Shown: positions 50,010 through 60,994, counted from the first letter of the stretch. The stretch: DNA of 64,000 bases from Gemmatimonadota bacterium (GCA_018672475.1 JABHFS010000110.1:1-64000), one strand, 5' to 3'. A program made the numbers and translations. Notes: generated by a model from the letters alone, not told the origin.

Positions 50010-50486
50010 TCACTCGGGCCAATCGAGTGGGAAGTCCGTCAATTTGTGGCGTTCCCACAAGATGGACATGCCATTGTAATGGCGTTCGGTAAATCTTGCG
50101 ATGTGTTTCACGCCAATGGCCACATTGCTCTTCTCGCGCTTCATCTCGCGCCCCTTGTCCCCCGACAACTCAACAGCCTGCGAGACCTTGTCGACGTAGA
50201 GGTTGTGGGTCACGCGCAGTTCGCGGTACGAGACATCTCGGGGGAACATGGTTTGCACATCAGACACGTAGCTATTGATGAGCTCTCGTGCCTCGACCAA
50301 ATCCTGTGCAGATATCTTATCAATGGGCTTTCTCAGATGTTTAATAGACTCGACAATCTGCTTATTTTTGTCGGCCAATTTCGTCATCTCATTGATATAT
50401 TGAACCAGCATTGCCTTATCTTCGTTCTCGGTGCTACACCCACTCAGGCCCGCCACCAGAGCCAGTATAGCCAGATTACGTAACAT
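50010..50486 (-). CDS. Small lipoprotein of unknown function
   Basis: MLRNLAILALVAGLSGCSTENEDK lipobox; helical remainder. Confidence 0.7.
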   Translation of the reverse strand: MLRNLAILALVAGLSGCSTENEDKAMLVQYINEMTKLADKNKQIVESIKHLRKPIDKISAQDLVEARELINSYVSDVQTMFPRDVSYRELRVTHNLYVDKVSQAVELSGDKGREMKREKSNVAIGVKHIARFTERHYNGMSILWERHKLTDFPLDWPE

Positions 50487-50768
50487 ATGGACCTCCCTGA
50501 AGGATAATGACTTCGTCAGTTGATTGTAAATATCAGAAATTCGCGAGGCCCGGACGCCAATTCGCGGGCCCCGGACGCCCCATTCGTGCCCCAAAATACG
50601 CCGTGGATGAACGAAAATCAAGCAATCTCTACGCTATCGTGTATTGACGGGACACTTATGCGCTAATAATTTTGCTCATAATTCAACCGCGCCTGCGGGG
50701 CCTGAGGCGGGCTCCATGGGTAACTTATCCGCATTCGTGCCGTCCCTGCCGGAGGAACCCATACCACC

Positions 50769-51737
50769 ATGATCACCCGCGAACAGATCCAATCTCAGCT
50801 CGACAATTGCCTCATGGAGGCCAAATTCCCCCAGTGGGAAGCCCAATACAAAAAGGGCAAAGTCCGCGATATGTATCTGCTGAAGGACAAGCGCGTCCTT
50901 ATCACCACCGACCGCCAGTCCGCCTTTGACCACGTGCTCGGCGCCATCCCACTCAAGGGCCAAATACTCAACCGCATCGCGCAATACTGGTTCGAGCAAA
51001 CTGAGGATATCGCCCCAAACCAGATCCTCTCAGTGCCCGACGCCAATGTCACCATTGCCCGCGAGCTGGAAATATTGCCCGTGGAGATCGTCGTGCGCAG
51101 ATACATGACCGGCAGCTCCGACACCGCGATCTGGACGCATTATAACAATGGCGTGCGCCAATATTGCGGTCATACGCTGCCCGAAGGCATGATCAAAAAC
51201 CAGCCCTTTGACGCGGCCATTATCACGCCCACCACTAAGGACGAGGTGCACGACGAGCTGATTTCGCGCGACGAGATCCTCGCCCAGGACCTAGTGGCTA
51301 AGGATACCTGGGAAAAAATCGAGGACATCGCGTTCAAACTCTTCGCCCGCGGCGAAGAATTGGCCGCCAAACAGGGCCTAATCCTCGTTGATACTAAATA
51401 CGAAATGGGCCTCGACCCCGACGGCAATGTCACGCTCGCCGACGAGGTGCACACGCCCGATTCATCGCGCTTCTGGGTTCTGGATAGCTACGCCGACCGC
51501 CATGCCAATGGCGAAGAGCCCGAGAGCCTCGACAAGGAGTTCCTGCGGCTCTGGCTGCGCGACAAAGGCATCTCCGACACGCATATCCCCGAGCTCGATG
51601 ACGATATCCGCATCCAGGTCGCCGAGCGCTATATCGACTTGTTCCAGCGCGTCACGGGAACGGAGTTCGAAGCCGAAATCAGCGATTTGCCCATATTAGA
51701 GCGAATCGAGGAGCGGATCGCGGAGTTTATTGACTAA
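50769..51737 (+). CDS. purC: SAICAR synthase
   Basis: KGKVRDMYLLKDKRVLITTDRQSAFDHVLGAIPLKGQILNRIAQYWFEQTEDI...VVRRYMTGSSDTAIW...LVDTKYEMGLD. Confidence 0.96.
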   Translation: MITREQIQSQLDNCLMEAKFPQWEAQYKKGKVRDMYLLKDKRVLITTDRQSAFDHVLGAIPLKGQILNRIAQYWFEQTEDIAPNQILSVPDANVTIARELEILPVEIVVRRYMTGSSDTAIWTHYNNGVRQYCGHTLPEGMIKNQPFDAAIITPTTKDEVHDELISRDEILAQDLVAKDTWEKIEDIAFKLFARGEELAAKQGLILVDTKYEMGLDPDGNVTLADEVHTPDSSRFWVLDSYADRHANGEEPESLDKEFLRLWLRDKGISDTHIPELDDDIRIQVAERYIDLFQRVTGTEFEAEISDLPILERIEERIAEFID

Positions 51738-51756
51738 GCGACATCAGAACCTGTAA

Positions 51757-51792
51757 ACAACCCCGCCGAACCGAGATCGGTGGGGTTGTTTA
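51757..51792 (+). terminator. Terminator-like hairpin downstream of purC
   Basis: AACAACCCC...GGGGTTGTT followed by TATTT. Confidence 0.65.
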
Positions 51793-51883
51793 TTTGCTTA
51801 GGCGTAAAACCGAGCACGCGGAAATACACTTGCGCATGTACAGACAAAACCTCTCATTCATAAGATCTTAACGGCAGAGTGCT

Positions 51884-52069
51884 ATGCTAAAAAACCTATT
51901 CCGCGCCTTCTTGGTCTTCCGTCTCGAATTCCGCCAACCCTCGCTCGATTTTTCGGCGTTGCTCAGCTATTGGCGACGCACGCCTTTGATCCAGCAGGTG
52001 CTTGAGGAGGAAGGAGAAAAGCGCGGCTCCCCACTCATGCGCAAACTCGACGAGGTTTACCCCTTCTAA
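51884..52069 (+). CDS. Small protein of unknown function upstream of rhamnulokinase
   Basis: 61 aa; stop overlaps start of next ORF (CTAATGC). Confidence 0.5.
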   Translation: MLKNLFRAFLVFRLEFRQPSLDFSALLSYWRRTPLIQQVLEEEGEKRGSPLMRKLDEVYPF

Positions 52070-52347
52070 TGCTGCATCGCCAGCTCCGCAATGCCCTCGA
52101 GGATATCTTCGGTGCCCCCTTTATCAGCGAGGCGCTCGAGAACCCGCAAGTCGCACAAAAAATCCTTTACGAACGCCCCGACGAATTCAAATCGACCGTG
52201 CGCGGATTCCAACGGCTCAACTATCAGGACGAGCATACTTCCTACGCGGCCGGCCTAGAGCACGATCTCGGCATAGCGCTGATTTGCGCCCTGCTCGACG
52301 GCAATACCCGCGAACTCGTCTCCGACCTGGGACTCAACTATTTATGA
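52069..52347 (+). CDS. Small protein of unknown function, coupled to rhamnulokinase
   Basis: 92 aa; ATGA overlap with rhaB-like gene at 52344. Confidence 0.6.
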   Translation: MLHRQLRNALEDIFGAPFISEALENPQVAQKILYERPDEFKSTVRGFQRLNYQDEHTSYAAGLEHDLGIALICALLDGNTRELVSDLGLNYL

Positions 52348-53813
52348 GCAAGCTGCTCGCCTTCGACTTAGGGGCCGAAAGCGGCCGTGCACTCGTCGGC
52401 CACTTCGACGGCAAACGCCTAGCCTTAGAGGAACTGCATCGCTTTGCCAATGGTCCAGTGCAAATCTTCGACCGCCTCTACTGGGACCCACTGCGCCTCT
52501 TCGCCGAAATGCAGCAGGGCCTGTCGCTCTTCGCCCGCGATCACGGCAAAGACCTCGCATCCATAGGCGTTGACACCTGGGGCGTCGACTTTGCGCTCTT
52601 GGGCCCGGACGATGCGCTTTTGGACAACCCGCGCAACTACCGCGACCCGCGCACCGCCGGCATGCTCGAAGAGGCTTTTTCCCGCATGCCGCGCGAAGAG
52701 ATTTTCTCACATACCGGCGTGCAGTTCATGAAGCTCAACAGCCTCTACCAGCTCTTAGCGATGCGCGATTCCCCGCTATTGCAATCGGCAAACACCCTGC
52801 TGCTGATGGCCGATCTCTTTAACTTCTACTTCACCGGCAACAAGGTCTGCGAGTTTTCCAACGCCACCACCACGCAATTTTACGATCCGCGCAAAAACGC
52901 CTGGTCGACCGAGCTACTCACCGGCCTCGGGCTGCCGACGCATTTTCTACCCGAAATCGTGCAACCCGGCACCGAGGTCGGCAAGCTCCTGCCCTCCATT
53001 GCCTCGGCGACCGGCCTCAACGCCGTACCCGTCATTGCCCCGGCGACGCACGACACCGGCTCGGCGGTCGCCGCGGTGCCCGCCGAAACTCGCGACTACG
53101 CCTATATCAGTTCGGGCACCTGGTCGCTGATGGGCGTCGAACTCGACGAGCCCCTGATCTCCGACAAAGCTCTACAATACAATTTCACCAACGAAGGCGG
53201 CGTCGGGCCGAACTATCGCTTCCTGAAAAATATCATGGGGCTGTGGCTGGTACAAGAATGCCGCCGTGCCTGGCAGCGCGAAGGCCGCGATTTTTCCTAT
53301 GAGCAACTGACCGCCATGGCCCGCGACGCCGTGCCCTTTGTCGCGCTGATCGAGCCCGACGACGAGCGCTTTATCACCCCCGGCGATATGCCCGCCCGAA
53401 TCCGCGCTTACTGCGAAGAGACTAGTCAAAATGTGCCCGCCGACGAGGGGCAGATGATTCGCATCGTGCTCGAAAGCCTGGCGCTAAAATACCGCTACGT
53501 GCTCGAAAGCCTCGAGACCATCCTCGGCCGACGCCTCGAATGCATCCACATCGTCGGTGGCGGAATCCAGAATCGCCTGCTCTGCCAGTTTACCGCCTCG
53601 GCCGCCGGACGGCAGGTCATCGCCGGACCGCTCGAAGCGACCGGCATCGGCAACCTGCTGCTGCAACTTATCGGCCTGGGCCAACTCGCCTCACTGGCCG
53701 AAGCCCGCCAAGTCGTGCGCGACTCCTTTGATCCGGAGGTCTACCAGCCCGAGCAATCGGCGAACTGGGACGCCGCCTACGACCGTTTCCGCCGCCTATT
53801 GCCCCTCGTCTGA
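52344..53813 (+). CDS. rhaB: Rhamnulokinase-like FGGY carbohydrate kinase
   Basis: [20 protein letters not shown]...[35 protein letters not shown]...[13 protein letters not shown]...[18 protein letters not shown]. Confidence 0.93.
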   Translation: MSKLLAFDLGAESGRALVGHFDGKRLALEELHRFANGPVQIFDRLYWDPLRLFAEMQQGLSLFARDHGKDLASIGVDTWGVDFALLGPDDALLDNPRNYRDPRTAGMLEEAFSRMPREEIFSHTGVQFMKLNSLYQLLAMRDSPLLQSANTLLLMADLFNFYFTGNKVCEFSNATTTQFYDPRKNAWSTELLTGLGLPTHFLPEIVQPGTEVGKLLPSIASATGLNAVPVIAPATHDTGSAVAAVPAETRDYAYISSGTWSLMGVELDEPLISDKALQYNFTNEGGVGPNYRFLKNIMGLWLVQECRRAWQREGRDFSYEQLTAMARDAVPFVALIEPDDERFITPGDMPARIRAYCEETSQNVPADEGQMIRIVLESLALKYRYVLESLETILGRRLECIHIVGGGIQNRLLCQFTASAAGRQVIAGPLEATGIGNLLLQLIGLGQLASLAEARQVVRDSFDPEVYQPEQSANWDAAYDRFRRLLPLV

Positions 53814-53914
53814 CGCTAGCTGGAACCGCAGCAGCCCTTCCACCGTTCTATTTAAGAGTCCGCGTCCACCGCAGGGCGCACTATTCTCCCTTACGCCAAG
53901 CTTACCAACGAGTT

Positions 53915-54757
53915 ATGGCCAAAATAAATCCAGATGCGTCGGGCTCGGTAGAGTCCTATTGGCGCGATATCCAGGACTTCCAACCCCTAAGCCGCCAGCG
54001 CGAATCCGAGCTTACCGCCAGAGCCCGCGCCGGTGACGAGCACGCCATGCACCAAATGGTCGAAGCCAATCTGCGTTTCGTCGTCAGTATAGCCAAAGGT
54101 TATAATGGCCGAGGACTATCCTTTAGCGAGCTGATTTCGGAGGGCAATGTCGGATTGATAGAAGCGGTCAAGCGCTTCGACGAATCCCGCGGCTTTAAAT
54201 TCATCACTTATGCCGTCTGGTGGATCCGTCAGGCCATTCTCAAAGCCCTGGCCGAAGACAGCAAAATCGCCCGGCCGCCGATGAGCCAAGTCAACGATTT
54301 GCAAAAAATCGAGCGGAAAATGAGTGTTCTCGCGCAAGAGCTGGGCCGTTATCCGACCCTCGACGAGCTCTCCTATTCCGCCGAAATATCGCTGGACAGG
54401 ACACGTAACGCCCTCGATATCGCCCAGAGCGACGTCTCTTTAGACCTCCCCTCCTTTCCCGACGACAGCGAACCTCTGGGAGCCTCTTTTCCCGATACAG
54501 CGCCCGATCCAGCCGATTCCTTCGAGCGCACCGCACTCTCCACAACCCTGCGCGCCTGCCTCGACTTGCTCGACAACCGCGAGGATCTGATCATCCGCGC
54601 CTACTTCGGCCTCGACGACCAGGCCCCTCTGACCCTCGAGCAAATCGGCACGCAATTGAGCCTCACCCGAGAGCGGGTCCGCCAGCTCAGAGATCGGGCA
54701 CTAGAAAAAATGCGCGCCGGCTGTGGAGATTTGTTGATCGAACTCTCCAGCAATTAA
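53915..54757 (+). CDS. RNA polymerase sigma-70 family factor (RpoD-like, lacking region 1.1)
   Basis: [61 protein letters not shown]...[29 protein letters not shown]. Confidence 0.96.
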   Translation: MAKINPDASGSVESYWRDIQDFQPLSRQRESELTARARAGDEHAMHQMVEANLRFVVSIAKGYNGRGLSFSELISEGNVGLIEAVKRFDESRGFKFITYAVWWIRQAILKALAEDSKIARPPMSQVNDLQKIERKMSVLAQELGRYPTLDELSYSAEISLDRTRNALDIAQSDVSLDLPSFPDDSEPLGASFPDTAPDPADSFERTALSTTLRACLDLLDNREDLIIRAYFGLDDQAPLTLEQIGTQLSLTRERVRQLRDRALEKMRAGCGDLLIELSSN

Positions 54758-54932
54758 GCGCTTGCAATCTATTTTATACCTTGTAGCGGCACCCTTGTGG
54801 CACTTTCGCCCCACATCGTGGGACGGCGAGGATCACAACCTAATTACACTGCCCTTGATCAGGGGCACCAAAAAGCTTTTTTTATAGCCATTCTCCGGAA
54901 TTGTCTATAGACCTATTCTTAAAGAGACCCCT

Positions 54933-55760
54933 GTGCGCTATAATTTAGCCGATCTTCATATGCATTCCTTTTGCTCCGATGGTTTGCGGACTCCGACCCA
55001 AGCAGTCGAGGAGGCCTGCGAAGCGGGCTTACAAGCGATTAGCTTAACCGACCACGATACGGTCGAAGGTATTCCGGAGGCCACCGAGGCCGGAAAACGT
55101 CTGGGCATGGAAGTCATTCCCGGCACCGAGCTCAGTGCCCATGTCCGCGAGCGCGAAGTCCATATCCTCGCCTATTGCATCGATTGCAGCGACGACCAGT
55201 TCGGCACCAATCTCGAAAAGGCCTTCGAGTCGCGCTATCAGCGCGGCGTCGCAATCGTCGAAAAACTCAACGGCCTAGGCCTGGACGTCAGTCTCGACGA
55301 AGTGCTAGAACAAGCCAACGGCAGCCCGCTCGGGCGGCCCCATATCGCCGCCGCATTGGTCAAAAAAGGCCTGGTCGCCGACAAGAACGAAGCCTTTAAC
55401 CGCTATATCGGCGATCGTGGGCCCGCTTTCAAAGCGAAACCCTATACATCCGCCGAAGACGTTATCGCCCTGATTCACCGCACCGGGGGTGTCGCGGTAC
55501 TCGCCCATCCCGGCGCCAGCCTGCACGAGGGCATTATCCAACAACTCGTCTCCTTCGGGCTCGACGGCGTCGAGGTCTTCCACCCCGCCCACCAACCACC
55601 GCAAATCGACTTCTACAACCAACTCGCCGATCGCCATGGGCTGCTCAAGTCCGGTGGCTCCGACAGCCACGGCAATGTCGACGGCACGCGCATCGGCGAC
55701 TACGGTGTCGGCTACGAGGTGATCGAAGCGATGCGCGAACGGGCTGCCACCTATGTTTGA
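54933..55760 (+). CDS. PHP domain metal-dependent phosphoesterase
   Basis: ADLHMHSFCSDGLRTPTQAVEEACEAGLQAISLTDHDTVEGI...GGSDSHGN. Confidence 0.94.
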   Translation: MRYNLADLHMHSFCSDGLRTPTQAVEEACEAGLQAISLTDHDTVEGIPEATEAGKRLGMEVIPGTELSAHVREREVHILAYCIDCSDDQFGTNLEKAFESRYQRGVAIVEKLNGLGLDVSLDEVLEQANGSPLGRPHIAAALVKKGLVADKNEAFNRYIGDRGPAFKAKPYTSAEDVIALIHRTGGVAVLAHPGASLHEGIIQQLVSFGLDGVEVFHPAHQPPQIDFYNQLADRHGLLKSGGSDSHGNVDGTRIGDYGVGYEVIEAMRERAATYV

Positions 55761-55796
55761 ACCACTCCGCACCCGGCACGAGGTAAAAATAAGCGC

Positions 55797-57467
55797 TTGA
55801 TGATATCTCTCTCCCGATTCAACTATATCTCCGTCTTTTTTTCGCTTTTCATCCTTATTTCGCTGCATATCTCGCCTGCCCACGCGGCACGCCCCCAGCG
55901 CTTTCACCAAAGCTCCGAACCGATTCGCGGCCTCTTCGGCGCCGAAATCGGCGATGTGGTCTGGAGCGGGCGCTATCTATGGGTCGGCACCGAAAGCGGG
56001 GTCGCTCGTCTCGATCCGGCGGTAAGCAGCGGGCTCAGCGCCTCTGACTGGGTCACCTTTACCGCCCTCAATGGCCTTGGTCGCGGCGCGATCAGCGCGC
56101 TCGACGCTAGCGGCGACACGGTGTGGGTCGCGACCCTGATCGACACCACCATCACAGGACAAGGAACGGCCCAAGCCGGTACCGGGCTGAGTTTTTCCCA
56201 CGACGGCGGGCGCTCTTGGAGCCATATCTCCAACGAGTTTATCTTCGATCCGAGCAAACCCGGTTTTGAGCGCAGCCCCGGCACCACTATTCTCAATGGT
56301 TGTTTCGATCTCTCGCTCGACGGCGAGGCCATCTACGCGGCCTTTTTCGCCGGCTCGACGGTCCGCTCGCTCGACCAAGGCCAGACCTGGCAACCCTTCA
56401 TACCCGGCGGTGCGACCAAGCTCGTCTACTTCGCCGGCGAAACCGCCGCCGACAGCCTGCAGATTCTCGCCGACAGCCTCGCACGCGAAAGCGGCGACCC
56501 AGCCCTTATCGCTGAATTGCGCGTCGGCGCCGACAGTCTCGCCAGTCTAGAGCTTTTGCACCGCACCTTTTCGGTCGTCGCGCACGGCGACACCGTCTGG
56601 ATCGGCACCTCCAGCGGCATCTCCTTTACCTTGGACGGTGGCCAAAGCTGGAAGAACGCCAAGGTGCGCTTAGATGAAACGGGCAACCCACTACCGGGCA
56701 ACCCGTCGGGCAATTGGGTCGTGGCGATGGAGCGCATGGTTCTTCCCGACGGCTCCACCGCACTTTGGGCCGGCACCAACACCACTCCCTTACCCGGCCA
56801 GACCCAAGCCATCAGTGTTAGCCGCGATCTCGGCCAGACCTGGGCCCACACCGGTCCGACCTTCGCCTGGGATTTCGCCTTCACCCCCAACTTCGTCTGG
56901 GCCGGCACGGCCCAAGGGCTTCTAGCCAGCCGTGACCCGGCCTTGCCGCTCGACGCTGCACGCGACTGGGAAAGTATCGAAGTCGCCGATGGGCAACCGC
57001 TAGAAGGCACCTTTGTAGGGCTCGAACGCGTCGGCGACGTGCTGTGGGCCGGTGCCGAAAAGGGTTTGGGACGCTCTGAGGACGAAGGCGGCACCTGGCG
57101 CATTATTCGCGACCTGATCCGCACCCGATCAATCGACACCGGCAACTTCGTCGGCACCGGCGGCGTCCAGGATAGTACCGCGCGGACCTACGCCGCACCC
57201 AATCCCTTCGCCCCTTCGCGTGATACGGCAACTCTCGTCTTCAGCCTGGAAAAAGAAGCCGATGTCTCCATTGCCATTTACGATTTCGCCAGCCGTTTAG
57301 TTCGCGACCTGATCTCGGCCGAGCCCTTCGCCGGCGGCGCCGACCACCGTGTCGCCTGGGACGGCACCGACCAAGACGGCCAGGCCGTCGCCAATGGCAC
57401 GTATTTTTATCGCATCCAACTCAGCACCGGCCAAATGGCCTTCGGCAAAGTAGTGGTACTCGATTGA
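55797..57467 (+). CDS. Secreted beta-propeller-like protein with C-terminal FlgD-Ig domain
   Basis: Signal peptide; repeated W(V/I)GT..G(V/L)... motifs; C-term DVSIAIYDFASRLVRDL...VAWDGTDQDGQAVANGTYFYRIQ. Confidence 0.8.
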   Translation: MMISLSRFNYISVFFSLFILISLHISPAHAARPQRFHQSSEPIRGLFGAEIGDVVWSGRYLWVGTESGVARLDPAVSSGLSASDWVTFTALNGLGRGAISALDASGDTVWVATLIDTTITGQGTAQAGTGLSFSHDGGRSWSHISNEFIFDPSKPGFERSPGTTILNGCFDLSLDGEAIYAAFFAGSTVRSLDQGQTWQPFIPGGATKLVYFAGETAADSLQILADSLARESGDPALIAELRVGADSLASLELLHRTFSVVAHGDTVWIGTSSGISFTLDGGQSWKNAKVRLDETGNPLPGNPSGNWVVAMERMVLPDGSTALWAGTNTTPLPGQTQAISVSRDLGQTWAHTGPTFAWDFAFTPNFVWAGTAQGLLASRDPALPLDAARDWESIEVADGQPLEGTFVGLERVGDVLWAGAEKGLGRSEDEGGTWRIIRDLIRTRSIDTGNFVGTGGVQDSTARTYAAPNPFAPSRDTATLVFSLEKEADVSIAIYDFASRLVRDLISAEPFAGGADHRVAWDGTDQDGQAVANGTYFYRIQLSTGQMAFGKVVVLD

Positions 57468-58384
57468 AAAGCCTCTGCACTCTTCTGCTCTGTTCGCTTG
57501 TCACGACCGCGCAGGCGGCCGATTTCGCCGCCGCCTTTCTCGAAACGGGCCTGGGTACCCGCGGCCTGGGGATGGGCGCCTTCGTCGCCACGGTCGACGA
57601 CGCCTCAGCCCCCTACTGGAACCCCGCCGGCCTTGCCCGTTCGCGTGGCAGCACGGTCCAGTCTTCGCTCCAGTCACTTTCACAAGACCGCCTGCAAAAT
57701 AGCGCATCTTTCGCGCTCAACCCCCGCGGTGACATGGGTTTCGGCATCGCCTGGTCGCACGCTTCCGTAGATGGGATCGAAGGCCGCACCTCCAATGGCC
57801 AATTCACCGGCTCCATCGAAGACGGGGCCAATGCCTTTATCGTCGCGGTGGGCCGCACCGTAGGGCCGCGCCTGTCCGTCGGTTTTGCGATGAAGATCTT
57901 CAACCAGACGATTGATACCCCTTTCTCGTCGGCGGCCACCGCCAATGGCAGCGGTTTCGACCTCGGTGCCCAGTTCCGCGTTTCCGAGCGCACCTGGCTT
58001 GGCGCCGGCGTCCGCAATCTCGGCGCCAAACTCGATTGGAAAGTTCCCCGGGCCAATCAGCAGTCGAGCGCCACTGAAGACCAACTACCGCGCGTCCTAC
58101 TGCTCGGCGCCTCGCACCAGCCCCTAACCGGGCTGACCTTGGCCGCCGAATTCCGCGCCGACGACGAGCAGAGCGCCACTCTAGGCGCCGAATGGACCCT
58201 GAGCCCCCTGCTCACCTTGCGCGGCGGCCTCAACCGCCTGGGTACCGAAGACGGCAGCCTGCTTTCCGCCGGGCTGACCCTGCGCCCGATGCGCATCAAG
58301 ACCCTGCAATTCCACTACGCCTACCTCGCCGACCCCCTCGAAGCCGGGGGTCGCACGACCATCGGCCTGGCGCTGGCGTTCTAA
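57464..58384 (+). CDS. PorV/PorQ (UPF0164)-like outer-membrane protein
   Basis: FLETGLGTRGLGMGAFVATVDDASAPYWNPAGLARSRG; beta-barrel pattern. Confidence 0.82.
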   Translation: MKSLCTLLLCSLVTTAQAADFAAAFLETGLGTRGLGMGAFVATVDDASAPYWNPAGLARSRGSTVQSSLQSLSQDRLQNSASFALNPRGDMGFGIAWSHASVDGIEGRTSNGQFTGSIEDGANAFIVAVGRTVGPRLSVGFAMKIFNQTIDTPFSSAATANGSGFDLGAQFRVSERTWLGAGVRNLGAKLDWKVPRANQQSSATEDQLPRVLLLGASHQPLTGLTLAAEFRADDEQSATLGAEWTLSPLLTLRGGLNRLGTEDGSLLSAGLTLRPMRIKTLQFHYAYLADPLEAGGRTTIGLALAF

Positions 58385-58392
58385 GGAGCCCT

Positions 58393-59247
58393 ATGCGTCT
58401 CTTGTTCGCCGTGCTTTTGGCCTTACCCGTCACCCTGTCCGCCACTGGGCTGCCCTCGTTGCGCCTTAGCGGCGGCGCGCGCGCCGCCGCGCTGGCCGAA
58501 GCCGTCACCGCCCTCCCCGATGCGCAGGCCCTCAACCCGGCCGCCCTGCAATCGCGCGGACAAAGCGCCGCCTTCAGCCACGCCACCTGGATACAGGGCA
58601 CCCGCCAAGATTACCTGCACCTGGCCTGGGCCCGCGGACAAAGCGTCTGGGGACTCTCCGGCCAGCTCTGGCAGACCGACGACCTCGAACGCCGTACCGG
58701 CCCTTCCACCGCCCCTCTGGGCCATTTCGGCGTCTATGAGGGCGCCGCCGGCCTTAGTTACGCCCGCCGTATGGATCGCTTGCGCGTCGGACTGCGCTTG
58801 AACGTCATCCGCCAATCGATCTCCACCGACAACGCCAGCGGCGCAAGCGCCGATTTCGGCCTGATCTACGCCATCGATCCGCGCCTGCACTTCGGGGCGA
58901 GCCTGCGCAACCTCGGCAGCATGGGCAAACTCAACCGCCAAGCGACCGATCTGCCGCTCGAAGCCCGCCTCGGCGCCGCCTACACCGGCCTCACCGACCT
59001 TCTAATCACAGTCGAAGCGCAACAAGCCCGCGACGGAGACCTCACGTTCCATCTAGGCGGCGAATACCACGCCGGCGAGCGCTTGCGCTTGCGCACGGGC
59101 TATCAGCATACGGAAAACCGCAATCTCTCGGCCGGCCTCGGCCTAGTGACCGGGCGCTGGATCATCGACTACGCCTATGTGCCCTTTAGCTCGGGCCTCG
59201 GCGACGCACACCGGATCACCCTGCTGCTCGAAAGCCCTTCCTTGTGA
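58393..59247 (+). CDS. Second PorV-like outer-membrane protein
   Basis: LRLSGGARAAALAEAVTALPDAQALNPAALQSRG...HFGASLRNLGSMGKL...LRTGYQ. Confidence 0.75.
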   Translation: MRLLFAVLLALPVTLSATGLPSLRLSGGARAAALAEAVTALPDAQALNPAALQSRGQSAAFSHATWIQGTRQDYLHLAWARGQSVWGLSGQLWQTDDLERRTGPSTAPLGHFGVYEGAAGLSYARRMDRLRVGLRLNVIRQSISTDNASGASADFGLIYAIDPRLHFGASLRNLGSMGKLNRQATDLPLEARLGAAYTGLTDLLITVEAQQARDGDLTFHLGGEYHAGERLRLRTGYQHTENRNLSAGLGLVTGRWIIDYAYVPFSSGLGDAHRITLLLESPSL

Positions 59248-60230
59248 ACTTCTGGCGCAAAACCGTCCCCCTGCTGCCGCCACCGGCCACCGAATTGGCG
59301 CCGCTCGGACAGTCGATCTGGACTCCAACCGCCCCCGCCAAAAGCAGCATCTCTCGCCCTTGGGTCCACCTACTGCTCTTTGCCCTGACCATGTTTTCGA
59401 TGACCGCCGCCGGAGCCATGCAACAAGGCGTCGACCCCCTGAGCAGCATACAAGCATTGGTCCACCTCGTCGAAGGCCTGCCCTTCGCCGCGACTCTGCT
59501 CTTTATCCTCACCGTACACGAGTTCGGCCATTATTTTGCCGCGCGTCACTGGGGCGTCAAAGCTTCATTGCCTTACTTCCTGCCCCTGCCCTATATCTCC
59601 TTCTTGGGTACCCTGGGCGCCGTCATAAAAATCCACTCCCCCATCCCGCACAAAAGGGCTTTGCTCGATATCGGCGCCGCCGGGCCGCTGGCCGGTTTCG
59701 TCATCGCGCTCATCGCCTGCTTCGCGGGGCTGGCCCATTCATCCATCGTCTCGACCGATGCCTTCCACGTCTACCCCATCGAATTGGGGTCGCCACTGCT
59801 CTTCAGTGGGATCGCGGCCTTAGTCCTGCCCGAAATAGGCCCCAACCAATTGGTGCTCCTGAACCCGGTGGCCTTCGCCGGCTGGGTCGGCCTTTTTATC
59901 ACCGCCTTCAACCTCTTCCCCATCGGCCAACTCGACGGCGGACATATTGTCTACGCGCTCTTCGGGTCCTGGCACCGCCATATCGCCCGCACCGCCTACG
60001 CGATCTTGCTAGGCATGGGGGTCTATGGTATTTTATCACTGATATGGGAACTACCTCAAGGCTGGCCGGGCTGGTTGGCATTGGCCTTTTTTCTCGCGAT
60101 TTTCGGCAAAAATCATCCAGCCCCCTACGACACCTTTACCTCACTGGACCCCCGGCGACGCCTGGTCGGCTATCTCTGCCTGCTAATCTTCGTCGTCTGT
60201 TTCGCCCCCGTCCCCTTCGCCACCTCTTGA
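59244..60230 (+). CDS. M50 site-2 protease family metalloprotease
   Basis: LTVHEFGHYFAARHWGVKASLPYFLPLP...NLFPIGQLDGGHIVYAL. Confidence 0.93.
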   Translation: MNFWRKTVPLLPPPATELAPLGQSIWTPTAPAKSSISRPWVHLLLFALTMFSMTAAGAMQQGVDPLSSIQALVHLVEGLPFAATLLFILTVHEFGHYFAARHWGVKASLPYFLPLPYISFLGTLGAVIKIHSPIPHKRALLDIGAAGPLAGFVIALIACFAGLAHSSIVSTDAFHVYPIELGSPLLFSGIAALVLPEIGPNQLVLLNPVAFAGWVGLFITAFNLFPIGQLDGGHIVYALFGSWHRHIARTAYAILLGMGVYGILSLIWELPQGWPGWLALAFFLAIFGKNHPAPYDTFTSLDPRRRLVGYLCLLIFVVCFAPVPFATS

Positions 60231-60994
60231 AAACTTTAGCGCTGCGACCACTGCCCTATCTGCTCTTAATCGTTTTTGCCGGCTGCGGTCTCGGCGACAG
60301 CGAGTTAGTCGACTGCCGTTGCGCGCCCGATACCAGCGCCCTGCTCTTCCCGCATTGCGACACTGTCGACAACCAGACAGCGCGCTCCGACGCCACGAGC
60401 CCACTGTCGACACAAGTCCCCGACTGCCCCAGCGGCCAACAGCTCTTCCTGCTCGAACGCATCCGGCCCGAGTCGGTACTGGCCAATCTCCGTTCGATCT
60501 TCCAGGCCCAGCCCGAAACCCGCAGCCCCGAACAGTATATGGACCAGTTCGCCCCCGATTTCACCTTCATCCCCGACGCCGAAGACATCGATCTGCACCC
60601 CGAGATCTACGACGCCGGCCGCGATACGCTCTGGGGCGCGGAACAGGAGCGTAGCTTCGCCCGCGCGATCCTCGACCCGGAGCGCATCCAGAGCGCGCGT
60701 TTCGCCCGTTGGTTTTCGGCCTCCAGGGACGAGCGCATCCCCTCCGAAGACCAGTTGAACGAAACGTTTATTTTTCCTTACGAGGTCGAGTTTGTAGAGT
60801 TGGTGGCTGCCGCGGAGGGCGACACGACGGGCACGACGCTCAACATAATCGGCGTCAAGGGGTTTATGGAGGTAGATCTGGTGACACCGACAGTGGAGAA
60901 TCCGGTGTGGACGGTGAAAGCTTGGCGGGATCAGCGCGATCGGGCTTCGGCGAAGTTCTCTTGGGGAGAGTTGCGGGCGATTTTTGCGCGGTAG
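60227..60994 (+). CDS. Lipoprotein of unknown function
   Basis: TTG start overlapping upstream stop; lipobox LIVFAGCG; RPESVLANLRSIFQ...YMDQFAPDFTFIPD. Confidence 0.7.
   Translation: MKTLALRPLPYLLLIVFAGCGLGDSELVDCRCAPDTSALLFPHCDTVDNQTARSDATSPLSTQVPDCPSGQQLFLLERIRPESVLANLRSIFQAQPETRSPEQYMDQFAPDFTFIPDAEDIDLHPEIYDAGRDTLWGAEQERSFARAILDPERIQSARFARWFSASRDERIPSEDQLNETFIFPYEVEFVELVAAAEGDTTGTTLNIIGVKGFMEVDLVTPTVENPVWTVKAWRDQRDRASAKFSWGELRAIFAR

Noticed and set aside
54758-54932. Possible structured RNA between the sigma factor and PHP genes
   Set aside because: A short TCGCC-CCAC/GTGG-GGCGA hairpin is present but resembles no known riboswitch class and may be only an imperfect terminator.
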